64,000 bases of DNA from Ornithinibacter aureus (GCF_009858245.1 NZ_VMSB01000001.1:2170001-2234000), one strand, 5' to 3'; shown: positions 1-8,055, counted from the stretch's first letter. Numbers and translations: made by a program. Notes: generated by a model not told the origin, from the letters alone.

Positions 1-145
1 CGGTGGCGGCGGTCGGGCCGGCCGTGACCGACGCGTCGGAGCCGGAGCCGCTCGAGCACCCCGCCAGGGTGAGGGACGCGGCCGCCAGGGCGGACACGAG
101 GACGAGGGTGCCGGTGCGGGCAGAGCGGGCGGTGCGGGCGGTCAT
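1..145 (-). CDS. Lipoprotein, N-terminal part only
   Basis: Only the first 48 codons lie in the window; the gene runs off the left edge. The ATG read leftward from 145 sits five bases after a GGAGG (151-155). The peptide has an Arg-rich start, a hydrophobic stretch and a lipobox L27-A28-G29-C30, then a Ser/Gly-rich tail, so it should be exported and lipid-anchored. The mature domain is not visible, so no function can be given. It is divergent from the metallo-beta-lactamase/rhodanese gene and shares with it the gap holding the ATACCC-N4-GGGTAT operator, so it may belong to the same sulfur regulon; that is inference. Confidence 0.75.
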   Translation of the reverse strand, partial: MTARTARSARTGTLVLVSALAAASLTLAGCSSGSGSDASVTAGPTAAT

Positions 146-195
146 GGCGGCCTCCAGGAGGGCTGGGTGGAGCGGGTGGGTTGCTCCATGGAAAT

Positions 196-211
196 ATACC
201 CCCTAGGGTAT
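196..211. promoter_or_regulatory. CstR/CsoR-type operator, copy 1
   Basis: Inverted repeat ATACCC-CCTA-GGGTAT between the divergent lipoprotein and MBL/rhodanese genes. Its form matches known CsoR-family operators, and the same 6-4-6 architecture occurs at 3899-3914 and 6367-6382 near a CsoR-family gene. Binding is inferred. Confidence 0.75.
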
Positions 212-262
212 CTGTTGAGCACATCGACCACACTCCACTCGTAGCCATCCCTGGAGGATTGC

Positions 263-1642
263 GTGATCTTCACCCAGTACTACCTCGACTGCCTGTCCCA
301 GGCCTCCTACCTCGTGGCCGACGAGTCCACCGGCCAGGCCGTCGTCGTCGACCCCCGCCGTGACGTCGCGGAGTACCTCGACGACGCCCGCGCGCAGGGC
401 CTGACGATCGTCGGCGTCCTCAACACCCACTTCCACGCCGACTTCGTGTCCGGCCACCTCGAGCTCGCCCGCGAGACGGGCGCGTGGATCGGGTACGGCG
501 AGGCCGCCGTCGCCGACTTCCCGGTGCGCCACCTCGCCGACGGCGAGCGCATCTCGCTCGGTGACGTGACCCTCGAGATCATGGCCACCCCCGGCCACAC
601 GCCCGAGTCGATCTCCGTCCTCGTGTACGAGCACGCCGACGACGAGGTGGCCTACGGCGTCCTCACCGGCGACGCGCTCTTCATCGGCGACGTCGGCCGC
701 CCCGACCTGCTCGCCTCCGTCGGGGTGACCGCCGACGAGCTCGGCGTCATGCTCTACGACTCCATCCAGCGCAAGCTCATGGGCCTGCCGGATGCCGTGC
801 GCGTCTTCCCGGCCCACGGTGCCGGATCGGCGTGCGGCAAGAACCTGTCCACCGAGACGCAGTCGACCATCGGCGAGCAGCGCGCCTTCAACTACGCGTG
901 CCAGCCGATGTCGCAGGAGGAGTTCGTCGCGGTGGTCACCGAGGGCCAGCCCAGCGCCCCGGCCTACTTCATCTACAACGCGACCCTGAACAAGCAGGAG
1001 CGCGACGTGCGCGACCTCGACGCCGCGGTGCCGGCCCTCACGGCCGAGCAGGTCGAGGCGGCCCTCGCAGCGGGTGCGGTCGTCCACGATGCCCGTGAGG
1101 TGCAGGAGTTCGCCGCGGCCCACCTGCGCGGTTCGGTCAACGTGCCCGCGGACGGCCGGATGGCCGAGACCGTCGGCATGGTGTTCACGCCGGAGCAGCA
1201 GGTCGTCGTCATCGCCCCCGAGGGGGTCGAGCAGGAGGTCGCGACCCGGTTCGCCCGTATCGGCTTCGACCACGTCGTCGGCTACGTCGCCGACCCCGAG
1301 GCGTACTTCCTGGCCCACCAGGACGACGTGACCCGGGCCAGCCGCCTCACCGTCGCCGAGGCCGATGCCGCGTTCGCCCGCGACGAGGTGCAGGTCGTCG
1401 ACATCCGCAACGCCGGCGAGCTCGAGGCCGGCGGGGTGGCCGGGGCGACCCACATCCCCCTCGCCGAGCTGGCGCGCCGGTCGGGCGAGCTCGACCCGAG
1501 CCGCCCGGTGGTCACCTACTGCGCGGGTGGGTGGCGCAGCAGCGTCGCCGCGAGCCTGCTGCGGGCCCAGGGCTTCGCCGACGTCTCCGACATCCTCGGC
1601 GGCTACGGCGCGTGGGAGCGGGCACACGCCACGGCATCCTGA
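263..1642 (+). CDS. MBL-fold hydrolase with two rhodanese domains (persulfide dioxygenase-like)
   Basis: 459 aa. GTG start five bases after GGAGG. Residues 1-250 are a metallo-beta-lactamase fold with the metal-binding THFHADFVSGH motif. Two rhodanese-like domains follow: the first (about 260-350) has no cysteine in the active loop, while the second (about 365-455) has the loop CAGGWRS with C420. Proteins of this build act on persulfides or glutathione persulfide and move sulfane sulfur; the exact reaction cannot be told from sequence. The upstream operator and the nearby CstR-like regulator support a role in sulfide/persulfide detoxification. The protein is probably cytosolic, as no signal peptide is seen. 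Confidence 0.85.
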   Translation: MIFTQYYLDCLSQASYLVADESTGQAVVVDPRRDVAEYLDDARAQGLTIVGVLNTHFHADFVSGHLELARETGAWIGYGEAAVADFPVRHLADGERISLGDVTLEIMATPGHTPESISVLVYEHADDEVAYGVLTGDALFIGDVGRPDLLASVGVTADELGVMLYDSIQRKLMGLPDAVRVFPAHGAGSACGKNLSTETQSTIGEQRAFNYACQPMSQEEFVAVVTEGQPSAPAYFIYNATLNKQERDVRDLDAAVPALTAEQVEAALAAGAVVHDAREVQEFAAAHLRGSVNVPADGRMAETVGMVFTPEQQVVVIAPEGVEQEVATRFARIGFDHVVGYVADPEAYFLAHQDDVTRASRLTVAEADAAFARDEVQVVDIRNAGELEAGGVAGATHIPLAELARRSGELDPSRPVVTYCAGGWRSSVAASLLRAQGFADVSDILGGYGAWERAHATAS

Positions 1643-1695
1643 GGCCAGGAGCCAACAGGGCCTGACTCCGGTCGACAGGAGTCCCTGGAGAAGTC

Positions 1696-1731
1696 GTTGC
1701 GGCGGCGAAGGAATCCCTTCACCGCCGCAAC
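1696..1731. repeat. Intergenic hairpin, family C copy 1
   Basis: GTTGCGGCGG (1696-1705) pairs with CCGCCGCAAC (1722-1731), and inside it GAAGG pairs with CCTTC. The core from 1708 to 1730 is closely repeated at 57692-57714, so this is a dispersed element rather than a unique terminator. It lies between two same-strand genes. Confidence 0.65.
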
Positions 1732-1798
1732 GGCTTCCAGCAGTACCCCTGCGCGGGCGGCCTCCCGACGAACCCCGACCAGATGGCAGGGTTGGCGC

Positions 1799-2854
1799 AT
1801 GCGAGCCCTGACCTACGCCGCGTTCGGCGCCACCCCCGTGGTGACCACCCTCCCCGACCCGGTCGCACCGCCCGGCGGAGCCGTCGTGCGCGTCACCGCG
1901 AGCGGCCTGTGCCGCAGCGACTGGCACGGCTGGATGGGCCACGACAGCGACATCGCGACCTTTCCCCACACCCCGGGCCACGAGTTCGCCGGAGTCGTCG
2001 AGGCCGTCGGCGAGGGGGTGGATGCCGGGTGGCTGGGTCGCGCCGTCACCGCCCCCTTCGTCTTCGCCTGCGGTGCGTGCGCCGTGTGCGACGCGGGCGC
2101 CGGCCAGGTCTGCCCGAACCAGCGCCAGCCCGGGTTCACCGACCCCGGCTCGTTCGCCGAGCTCGTCGTCGTGCACGCCGCCGCGACCAACCTCGTCGCG
2201 CTGCCCGAGGGTCTCGACCCGGCCATGGCGGCGGGCCTCGGGTGCCGCGTCGCCACGGCCTACCGGGCGGTGGCCGCACGCGCGAACGTGCTGGGCGGCG
2301 AGAGCGTCGTCGTCATCGGTGCCGGCGGGGTCGGCCTGGCCGCCGTGGCCGTGGCCCGCAGCCGGGGTGCGCGGGTCTGCGCGGTCGACGTCTCCGCCGC
2401 ATCGCTCGACCGGGCGCTGGACCAGGGTGCCGACGAGGTCGTCGACGCCTCGATCGGCCCCGACAAGGTGGTCGCGGCCGTGGCGCACTGGTCGGGCGGG
2501 GGCGCCGACGTGAGCATCGACGCGCTCGGGTCCCCCGAGGCGTGCCGCACCGGCATCCTGTCCCTGGCCCGTCGGGGGCGGCACGTCCAGGTCGGCCTGC
2601 TGCCCCCCGCAGCGGGTCGCGCCGACATCCCGATGGAGCGGGTCATCGGCTGGGAGCTCGACGTGCTCGGCAGCCACGGCATGGCGGCGGCCGACTACCC
2701 CGCCCTGCTCGACGACATCGCGAGCCGGCGCCTGGACCTGCGCGCGATGATCGCGCCGGGTGAGCCGCTCGGACTCGAGGACGCAGGCTCCGCACTCGTG
2801 GCGATGGGCTCGACGCCGTCGCGCGGCATCGTGCTCATCGACCCCACCCGCTGA
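1799..2854 (+). CDS. Zinc-dependent medium-chain alcohol dehydrogenase
   Basis: 351 aa. The ATG at 1799 begins the fold (MRALTYAAFG); in-frame codons upstream look non-coding and overlap the hairpin. The N-terminal GroES-like domain carries the catalytic-zinc Cys in GLCRSDW and the GHE motif, plus a structural-zinc lobe CGACAVCDAGAGQVC. The Rossmann domain shows GAGGVGLAAV near residue 175. The family oxidises alcohols or polyols with NAD(P); the substrate is not predictable. It follows the MBL/rhodanese gene on the same strand but is separated by a hairpin, so co-transcription is uncertain. Confidence 0.85.
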   Translation: MRALTYAAFGATPVVTTLPDPVAPPGGAVVRVTASGLCRSDWHGWMGHDSDIATFPHTPGHEFAGVVEAVGEGVDAGWLGRAVTAPFVFACGACAVCDAGAGQVCPNQRQPGFTDPGSFAELVVVHAAATNLVALPEGLDPAMAAGLGCRVATAYRAVAARANVLGGESVVVIGAGGVGLAAVAVARSRGARVCAVDVSAASLDRALDQGADEVVDASIGPDKVVAAVAHWSGGGADVSIDALGSPEACRTGILSLARRGRHVQVGLLPPAAGRADIPMERVIGWELDVLGSHGMAAADYPALLDDIASRRLDLRAMIAPGEPLGLEDAGSALVAMGSTPSRGIVLIDPTR

Positions 2855-2867
2855 CCCCCCACGCCTT

Positions 2868-2944
2868 CCCGACCTTTCCTGCGTGGAGCCGCCCGACACG
2901 CCGCACAACAGCGATTCGGGCGGGCACTCGCAGGAAAGGTCGGG
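2868..2944. repeat. Long inverted repeat between genes
   Basis: Perfect 16-bp arms CCCGACCTTTCCTGCG (2868-2883) and its reverse complement (2929-2944), loop 45 bases, starting 13 bases after the dehydrogenase stop. It could be a terminator or a REP-like element; no T-tract follows. Confidence 0.6.
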
Positions 2945-2966
2945 GAGTCGGCGACACAATGGCGCG

Positions 2967-3602
2967 ATGACAGGACCGCGGCAGTGGTGGACGGACCGGG
3001 TCGTCCCGCGACTGGTCGACCGGTCGCTCGACGACCGGCTCGCCGGGCCGTGGCGCGAGCAGGTCTGCGGTCATGCCTGCGGGGTGGTGCTCGAACTGGG
3101 CTTCGGCTCGGGGCGCACCCTGCCGTTCTACCCGGACTCCGTGACCCGCGTGCTGGCCGTCGACCCGTCGGACCTCGCGTGGGAGATGGCCGCGGATCGA
3201 CTCACGGCATCCCGGATGCCGGTCGAGCGGGTCTCGCAGGACGCCGCCTCCCTGCCCCTGGCGCCCGAGAGCGTCGACACGGTCGTGTCGACGTGGTCGC
3301 TGTGCACGATCCCGGACCTCGACGGGGCGCTGGCCGAGGTGCGCCGGGTGCTGCGGCCCGGGGGGTCATTCCGCTTCGTGGAACATGCGCTGGCAGCGAG
3401 CCCGCGAATGGCGCGGGTGCAGCGCGCGATCCAGCCGGTGTGGGGCCGGGTGGCCGGGGGCTGCCACGTCGATCGCGACATCCTCGGACTGGTGCGCGGC
3501 GCCGGGTTCGAGGTCGACACCGCGCACGAGGGCTACCTCGACGCGGTCACGTCACCGGCGAGCTGGTTCGTGATGGGCTCGGCCACCCCCGGCTCGTCCT
3601 GA
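2967..3602 (+). CDS. Class I SAM-dependent methyltransferase
   Basis: 211 aa. ATG at 2967 with CACAAT ending exactly six bases upstream and no Shine-Dalgarno, so probably leaderless. SAM motif I is LELGFGSGRTLP (about 36-47), the acidic end of strand 2 is AVDPSD, and the post-motif LRPGGSFRFVEHAL is typical of Methyltransf_11 enzymes. Substrate unknown; similar small enzymes act on lipids or thiols. It sits between two long palindromes, so it is likely a single-gene unit. Confidence 0.75.
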   Translation: MTGPRQWWTDRVVPRLVDRSLDDRLAGPWREQVCGHACGVVLELGFGSGRTLPFYPDSVTRVLAVDPSDLAWEMAADRLTASRMPVERVSQDAASLPLAPESVDTVVSTWSLCTIPDLDGALAEVRRVLRPGGSFRFVEHALAASPRMARVQRAIQPVWGRVAGGCHVDRDILGLVRGAGFEVDTAHEGYLDAVTSPASWFVMGSATPGSS

Positions 3603-3622
3603 AACACCGACTTCTTGCACAT

Positions 3623-3667
3623 CAGCCACCGTCACCGGGACCTCGCGGTCACCGGTGACGGTGGCTG
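3623..3667. terminator. Palindromic terminator-like hairpin
   Basis: Perfect arms CAGCCACCGTCACCGG (3623-3638) and its complement (3652-3667), 13-base loop, between the 3' ends of the convergent methyltransferase and small Cys-rich gene. It could serve both directions. Confidence 0.65.
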
Positions 3668-3695
3668 GTGCGCAATGAGTCCGCAGAGCCTCGGG

Positions 3696-3857
3696 TCAGC
3701 GGCCGAAGAGCTTGGCGAAGAAGCCGGTGCTCGGCTCGCCCTCGTGGCCCTTGCAGCGGTCGCTGGACGGAACACCGCGCATCACGCTGTCGACGTGCTG
3801 GCCGCAGCCGGCCCAGGTCGTCTTGCCGCACTTGCGGCAGGTCACTGCTCGGCACAT
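3696..3857 (-). CDS. Small Cys/His-rich putative zinc-ribbon protein in the sulfur locus
   Basis: 53 aa. The start at 3857 is preceded by GAGGAG about nine bases upstream; an earlier in-frame ATG at 3896 adds only a Pro-rich leader. Metal-ligand candidates are C7-x2-C10, C18-x2-H21 and C35-x2-H38, with C2 extra; the C-terminus ends FFAKLFGR. I recall similar small uncharacterised proteins in actinobacteria but know of no function. It is divergent from the CoA-disulfide reductase gene and the shared gap holds a CstR-type operator, so it is probably induced with the persulfide regulon. Zinc binding and persulfide chemistry are inference. Confidence 0.75.
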   Translation of the reverse strand: MCRAVTCRKCGKTTWAGCGQHVDSVMRGVPSSDRCKGHEGEPSTGFFAKLFGR

Positions 3858-3898
3858 GCCGGGTTCTCCTCGAGGTGGGGGGGTGATGTCGGACAACT

Positions 3899-3914
3899 AT
3901 ACCCCACGGGGTAT
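3899..3914. promoter_or_regulatory. CstR/CsoR-type operator, copy 2
   Basis: ATACCC-CACG-GGGTAT in the divergent gap between the small Cys-rich gene and the CoA-disulfide reductase gene. A -10-like TATTGT (3912-3917) overlaps its right half, so repressor binding would block the rightward promoter directly. Confidence 0.78.
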
Positions 3915-3925
3915 TGTTCGGCATC

Positions 3926-5563
3926 ATGAGAGTCATCGTCATCGGGGGTGTCGCCGGCGGCATGAGCGCGGCGACCCGCCTGCGCCGCCTGTCCGAGAAC
4001 GCTGAGATCACCGTCCTGGAGCGCAGCGGCCACGTGTCCTACGCCAACTGCGGCCTTCCGTACCACGTGGGCGGCGTCATCGAGAAGCGCAGCGACCTGT
4101 TGCTGCAGACCCCGCAGACGCTGCACGACCGCTTCGCCCTCGACGTCCGGGTGCACCACGAGGTGCTGTCGATCGACCGGGCCCGCCACGTCGTCACCGT
4201 CCGCAACCTCGACACGGGCGCCGACCTCGAGCTGCCCTACGACCACCTCCTCCTCTCCACCGGCGCCCGCGCGATTCGACCCCCGATTCCCGGCATCGAG
4301 CGCGCCCTGTCGCTGCGCGACGTCGAGGACACCGACGCCCTCGTGGCGGCCGCGGCCACCGCACGTGACGCCGTGGTCGTCGGAGGCGGCTTCATCGGCG
4401 TCGAGGTCGCCGAGAACCTCGTGCACCTGGGCCTGAACGTGGCCGTCGTCGAGGCGACCGACCAGGTCATGGCACCCATCGACCCCGAGATGGCGACGCC
4501 GGTCCACGACCGGATGCGCGCCCACGGCATCGACCTGCGCCTCGGTTCGGCGGTCGCGGCGATCGGCCCGCACGACGTCACCCTCACCACCGGCGACACC
4601 CTCTCTGCCGACCTCGTCGTCGCCGCCATCGGTGTGCGTCCGGAGACCACGCTCGCCGAGCAGGCCGGGCTCGCGATCGGCGAGCGCGGCGGCATCCTCG
4701 TCGACGACCAGTTGCGCACGAGCGACCCCGCCATCCTCGCCGTCGGTGACGCGGTCGAGAAGACGGATGCCGTCGACGGCACCGCAGCGCTCATCCCCCT
4801 CGCCAACACCGCGAACCTCCAGGGCCGTCGAGCCGCTGACGTCATCGCAGGTCAGGCAGCGCGCAACCGACCCGTGCTCGGGACCGCGATCGTCGGCGTC
4901 CTCGGGCTCCAGATCGCGTCGACCGGGTGGTCGGAGAAGCGGCTGCGAGCCGCGGGACGGGACGTGCGCGCCATCCACACGCACCCGGCATCCCACGCGA
5001 CGTACTACCCGGGCGCCGACACGATCGCGCTGAAGTTGCTCGTGGACCCGCACACCGACGAGATCATCGGTGCCCAGGGGGTCGGTGAGTCAGGCGTCGA
5101 CAAGCGCATCGACGTCATCGCGACCGCCATGGCGGGGCGGCTGCCGGCGAGCGCCCTGGCCGATCTCGAACTCGCCTACGCGCCGGCGTTCTCGTCGGCG
5201 AAGGACCCGGTCAACATGCTCGGGCACATCGCGCAGAACCTGCGCACCGGCACGAGCCGGTCGATCCAGTGGCACGAGGTGGCGGATGCCGTGGCCGCGG
5301 GGGCCGTGATCGTGGACGTGCGCGAGGCCTCGGAGCGCTCGGGTGGGCGCTCGATCGAGGGGTCGGTGCACATCCCGGTGAACGAGCTTCGGGATCGCCT
5401 CGGCGAGATCCCCGACGGCCCGGTCATCGTGCACTGCGCGGTCGGGGTGCGCGGGCACACGGCAGCGCGGATCCTGACCCAGCACGGAAGAGACGTGCGC
5501 AACCTCGACGGCGGCTACCGCACCTGGAACGCCGGCATCCGCGCACACGTGACGCCCGCCTGA
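3926..5563 (+). CDS. CoA-disulfide/persulfide reductase fused to rhodanese (CoADR-RHD)
   Basis: 545 aa. ATG at 3926 has no Shine-Dalgarno; the TATTGT element eight bases upstream suggests a nearly leaderless mRNA. The N-terminus has the FAD motif VIGGVAGGMSAA, then the redox Cys in NCGLPY (C42) typical of single-cysteine CoA-disulfide reductases, the NAD(P)H motif VVGGGFIGVE and the FAD-binding GDAVE. A rhodanese domain follows from about 450 with active loop CAVGVRG (C504). Such fusions reduce CoA persulfide/polysulfide and release sulfide. Operator and neighbours agree with a persulfide-stress role. Confidence 0.88.
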   Translation: MRVIVIGGVAGGMSAATRLRRLSENAEITVLERSGHVSYANCGLPYHVGGVIEKRSDLLLQTPQTLHDRFALDVRVHHEVLSIDRARHVVTVRNLDTGADLELPYDHLLLSTGARAIRPPIPGIERALSLRDVEDTDALVAAAATARDAVVVGGGFIGVEVAENLVHLGLNVAVVEATDQVMAPIDPEMATPVHDRMRAHGIDLRLGSAVAAIGPHDVTLTTGDTLSADLVVAAIGVRPETTLAEQAGLAIGERGGILVDDQLRTSDPAILAVGDAVEKTDAVDGTAALIPLANTANLQGRRAADVIAGQAARNRPVLGTAIVGVLGLQIASTGWSEKRLRAAGRDVRAIHTHPASHATYYPGADTIALKLLVDPHTDEIIGAQGVGESGVDKRIDVIATAMAGRLPASALADLELAYAPAFSSAKDPVNMLGHIAQNLRTGTSRSIQWHEVADAVAAGAVIVDVREASERSGGRSIEGSVHIPVNELRDRLGEIPDGPVIVHCAVGVRGHTAARILTQHGRDVRNLDGGYRTWNAGIRAHVTPA

Positions 5564-5569
5564 CCCGGC

Positions 5570-5603
5570 GTACCGAGATCGACTAATAGGTCACTCGGGG
5601 TAC
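5570..5603. terminator. Bidirectional hairpin; repeat family A copy 1
   Basis: GTACCGAG at the left pairs with CTCGGGGTAC at the right, around the family A core (ATCGACTAATAGGTCAC here). It lies between convergent genes ending at 5563 and 5636. Five more copies of the core occur at 42-53 kb. Confidence 0.65.
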
Positions 5604-5635
5604 GGGCGGTCAGCGCCCCCACCGATCCCCGAGGA

Positions 5636-5896
5636 TCACGCCAGCGAGAGGAAGAGCTTCTCCATGGAGTCGACGTCCATCTCGTGGGAGTCGGGGTCGC
5701 TGATGCACTGGCGCAGGCCGAGCGCGATGACGGCGAACCCGGCCCGGTCCACGGCCTTGGAGACCGCCGCCAGCTGGGTGACGATGTCCTGGCACTCGCG
5801 GCCGTCGTCGATCATCTTGAGGATGCCGCCGATCTGGCCCTGGGCGCGCTTGAGGCGCTTGACGATCGCCTGCATCTCGTCGGGGTTGAGCTCCAT
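5636..5896 (-). CDS. cstR: CsoR-family repressor, CstR-like persulfide sensor
   Basis: 86 aa, the usual length for the DUF156/CsoR family. The core KRLKRAQGQIGGILKMI is typical. The two conserved cysteines are C35 and C64. Copper-sensing CsoR proteins also have a His four residues before the second Cys; here that position is Gly60, so the copper site is incomplete and the pattern fits CstR, which forms persulfide or trisulfide links between two cysteines. The gene lies 44 bp after thioredoxin, probably in one transcript under the operator at 6367-6382, giving autoregulation. The assignment rests on residues and neighbours, not on measured binding. Confidence 0.83.
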   Translation of the reverse strand: MELNPDEMQAIVKRLKRAQGQIGGILKMIDDGRECQDIVTQLAAVSKAVDRAGFAVIALGLRQCISDPDSHEMDVDSMEKLFLSLA

Positions 5897-5940
5897 GCCG
5901 GGGCCTTTTCTCTCAGATCGAACGGGGTCGGATTGCTGGG

Positions 5941-6315
5941 TCAGGCCTGGGCCTGCTGGGCCTGGGCCTGCATCTGGGCACGGACGTCGTCCATGTCCAG
6001 GGCCTTGATGCCGTCGATGACCTGCTCGAGGCCGGCCGGCGGCAGCGCCCCGGCCTGACGGTAGACGAGGACACCCTCGCGGAAGGCCATGATCGTGGGG
6101 ATCGAGGTGATCTGCGCGGCGCCGGCGAGGGCCTGCTCGGCCTCGGTGTCGACCTTGCCGAAGACGACGTCGCCGTGCTTCTCGCTCGACCTCTCGTAGG
6201 TCGGCGCGAACTGGCGGCACGGGCCGCACCACGCCGCCCACCAGTCGACGAGCACGATGTCGCTCGTCGTGATGGTCTTCTCGAAGGTGTCGGCGGTGAG
6301 CTCGACGGTGGCCAT
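5941..6315 (-). CDS. Thioredoxin
   Basis: 124 aa. ATG at 6315 follows GGAG at eight bases; a GTG three codons earlier is less well placed. The active site is WCGPC with C30 and C33, preceded by VLVDWWAAW, and the cis-Pro segment is TSIPTIMAF. The C-terminal 20 residues are unusually rich in Gln and Ala. It is first in a probable operon with the CstR-like repressor and stands directly behind operator 3. Thioredoxins reduce protein and low-molecular-weight persulfides, so a role in clearing the signal sensed by CstR is plausible. Confidence 0.9.
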   Translation of the reverse strand: MATVELTADTFEKTITTSDIVLVDWWAAWCGPCRQFAPTYERSSEKHGDVVFGKVDTEAEQALAGAAQITSIPTIMAFREGVLVYRQAGALPPAGLEQVIDGIKALDMDDVRAQMQAQAQQAQA

Positions 6316-6366
6316 GGTGAACACTCCTGAAGTGATGGTCGGCTGGGGTCCAGCGACGTCAACAGC

Positions 6367-6382
6367 ATACCCCTACGGGTAT
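6367..6382. promoter_or_regulatory. CstR/CsoR-type operator, copy 3
   Basis: ATACCC-CTAC-GGGTAT, 51 bp upstream of the thioredoxin start and in the divergent gap with the rsm22-like gene. It should control thioredoxin and cstR. Confidence 0.78.
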
Positions 6383-6456
6383 ATTCCGCGACACCGTGTA
6401 CTCAGCCAGAACGCCGCAACTCCTCGCGATCATCCCGCTGGCGGCACAATGTGCGC

Positions 6457-6864
6457 GTGCCGAGCCCCTTCACCCCCAGCCTCGCCCCGGCCCTCGAGGC
6501 CGTGCTCGACGGGCTTCCGGCCGACGCCCTGCGGCGCGCCACGGCATCCCTCATCGAGGCCTACCGCAGCGGCACCCCGCCGACGGCCCAGGTCCTGCAC
6601 GACCCGACCACGGCCGCCGCCTACGCGGCGTACCGGATGCCGGCCACGCACGCCGCGGTGACGCGCGCCGTGCGCCACACCACCGACCTGGTGCCCGGCC
6701 TGCGCGTCGGCTCTGTCGTCGACATCGGCGGGGGCACCGGGGCGGCGACCTGGGCCGTGGCGCAGGCGTTCCCGGACCTCACCACCGCAACAGTCGCCGA
6801 CGGGTCAACAGATGCCCTGGCAACGGGTCGGCGGATCGCCCGCCACGGACCGCCTCGAGCATGA
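6457..6864 (+). pseudogene. rsm22-type rRNA methyltransferase, 5' part (interrupted)
   Basis: GTG at 6457 with CACAAT ending six bases upstream, a leaderless arrangement; GTG 6451 is the alternative. The frame encodes the N-terminal half of an Rsm22-family methyltransferase up to the SAM motif VVDIGGGTGAATWAVAQAF, then stops at 6864, ten bases after the end of the 203-bp repeat. The missing remainder is found at 12124-12987 in the same frame. Removing one repeat copy plus the block (5,472 bp, a multiple of three) restores one 352-codon gene. Alone, this fragment lacks the C-terminal catalytic half. Confidence 0.8.
6652..6854. repeat. 203-bp direct repeat, left copy
   Basis: Identical to 12124-12326 except at one base (G at 6759, A at 12231). 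It is an internal piece of the rsm22-like gene and borders the 5.27-kb block. Confidence 0.95.
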
Positions 6865-7590
6865 TGAGCGTGACGGGCAGCGTCGCGGCGGGGGAGATCT
6901 TGCCGGTGCTCGTCTTGATGAAGTCGCCACCGGCCAGCATCGACAGCCAGCTGGCGCGGCGGACGTTGTCATAGGTCACGAGCTCGCCGGTCTCCATGAT
7001 GACCTTGAGTCGGGCCTCGCCGCAGGCCGCCTTGACGTCCGCGATCTGGTGGAAGACGGTGAGGTAGTCGCCGGAGAGGAAGGCGCCCGGTCGATGACCA
7101 TGTCGATCTCGTCGGCGCCGGCCGCGACCGCGTCGCGGGTGTCGGCGAGCTTGACCGCCATCGATGCGCGCCCGCTGGGGAATGCCGTCGCGACGGCTGC
7201 CACCTTGACGCCGGAGTCCCCGAGGACCTCCTTGGCGGTGGCGACCATGTCCCCGTAGACACAGACCGCTGCGGGGCGTGGGGTCGTGAGGTCGGCGGGG
7301 TCGGGCGTGAGTGCGCGGGTCGCGAGGCCGCGGACCTTGCCGTGGGTGTCGGCGCCCTCGAGGGTCGTGAGGTCGATCATCGAGATCGCGGTGTCGATGG
7401 CCCAGCGCTTGGAGTCGGCCTTGATGCTCCGCGTGCCGAGTGCGGCAGCCCGGCCCTCGCAGCCGACCTGGTCGACTCCGGGGAGGCCGTGGAGCCACGT
7501 GGTCAGGGCGTGATTGGTCAGGCACTGCACTCCGAGGAAATCCCGGGCGCGGGCCGTCGCGTCGACGGCGGTGTCGGTCGTGGGAGGCAC
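6855..7590 (-). pseudogene. deoC: Deoxyribose-phosphate aldolase, truncated and frameshifted
   Basis: GTG start at 7590 with TAGACT six bases upstream, a leaderless layout. The frame gives an actinobacterial DeoC up to EIDMVIDR, then shifts by one base near 7086-7088, where a C run on the + strand is one short; the next frame continues GAFLSGDYLTVFHQI through the Schiff-base segment GGDFIKTSTGKISPAATLP. The protein is cut at the repeat edge after LIMLEAV, losing roughly the last quarter. DeoC splits 2-deoxyribose-5-phosphate and normally works with purine nucleoside phosphorylase and phosphopentomutase, both represented in this block. Confidence 0.85.
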
Positions 7591-7723
7591 TCGGCGAGTC
7601 TAGGACGTGGGCGCCGATGCGCCACCCTCTTGGAGCGCAGACCCAACCGCTCTGCACATCCGGAGAGCGGGGACGACTCAGGGCTCCAGCAGCGCCGGTG
7701 CCCTGAGTGGTCTGCGGTTGTCG

Positions 7724-7951
7724 TCAGCCGCGCTCGGCTGCGCGCTGGGCAGTCCGCTCGGCCTTGGCCGCGCGATCGGCCGCGAACTCCTCGGGCAGGA
7801 TCTTCCGGCCGAAGGCCCACCAGAGTCCGGACAGGACGCCGGCGATCGCGACGGGCCAGACGCTCCCGATCGTGCCGATCCCGGTCAGCACGCCGAGGAC
7901 GGCGGTGAGGATGGTCAACGCACCGGCGATTACGGTGAAACGGTTCTGCAT
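7724..7951 (-). CDS. Small two-helix membrane protein
   Basis: 75 aa. ATG at 7951 is preceded by GGGAG at five bases. Residues 6-27 and 31-48 are hydrophobic and should form two transmembrane helices, followed by a charged Ala/Arg/Glu-rich tail (EEFAADRAAKAERTAQRAAERG split over the last 22 residues). No family was recognised. It lies between the deoC fragment and a region of gene remnants within the inserted block. Confidence 0.6.
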   Translation of the reverse strand: MQNRFTVIAGALTILTAVLGVLTGIGTIGSVWPVAIAGVLSGLWWAFGRKILPEEFAADRAAKAERTAQRAAERG

Positions 7952-8055
7952 GTGTGCTCCCTGTGTCGTGGGGCCTGCCCTGCGCGGGACCCTCGCGGTC
8001 ACTCTGCCAGTCGAATGTGCCCAGGCGGGCGGAGCGACACCGCGATTGCGAGCAT

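Noticed and set aside
203-2959. A 918-codon open frame on the minus strand opposite the MBL and dehydrogenase genes
   Set aside because: High-GC shadow frame: Gly/Arg/Val/Asp-rich with no domain, while the + strand has two genes with clear motifs.
5636-5896. Copper-sensing CsoR
   Set aside because: The His ligand position is Gly and no copper transporter or chaperone is nearby; all operator-linked genes concern sulfur.
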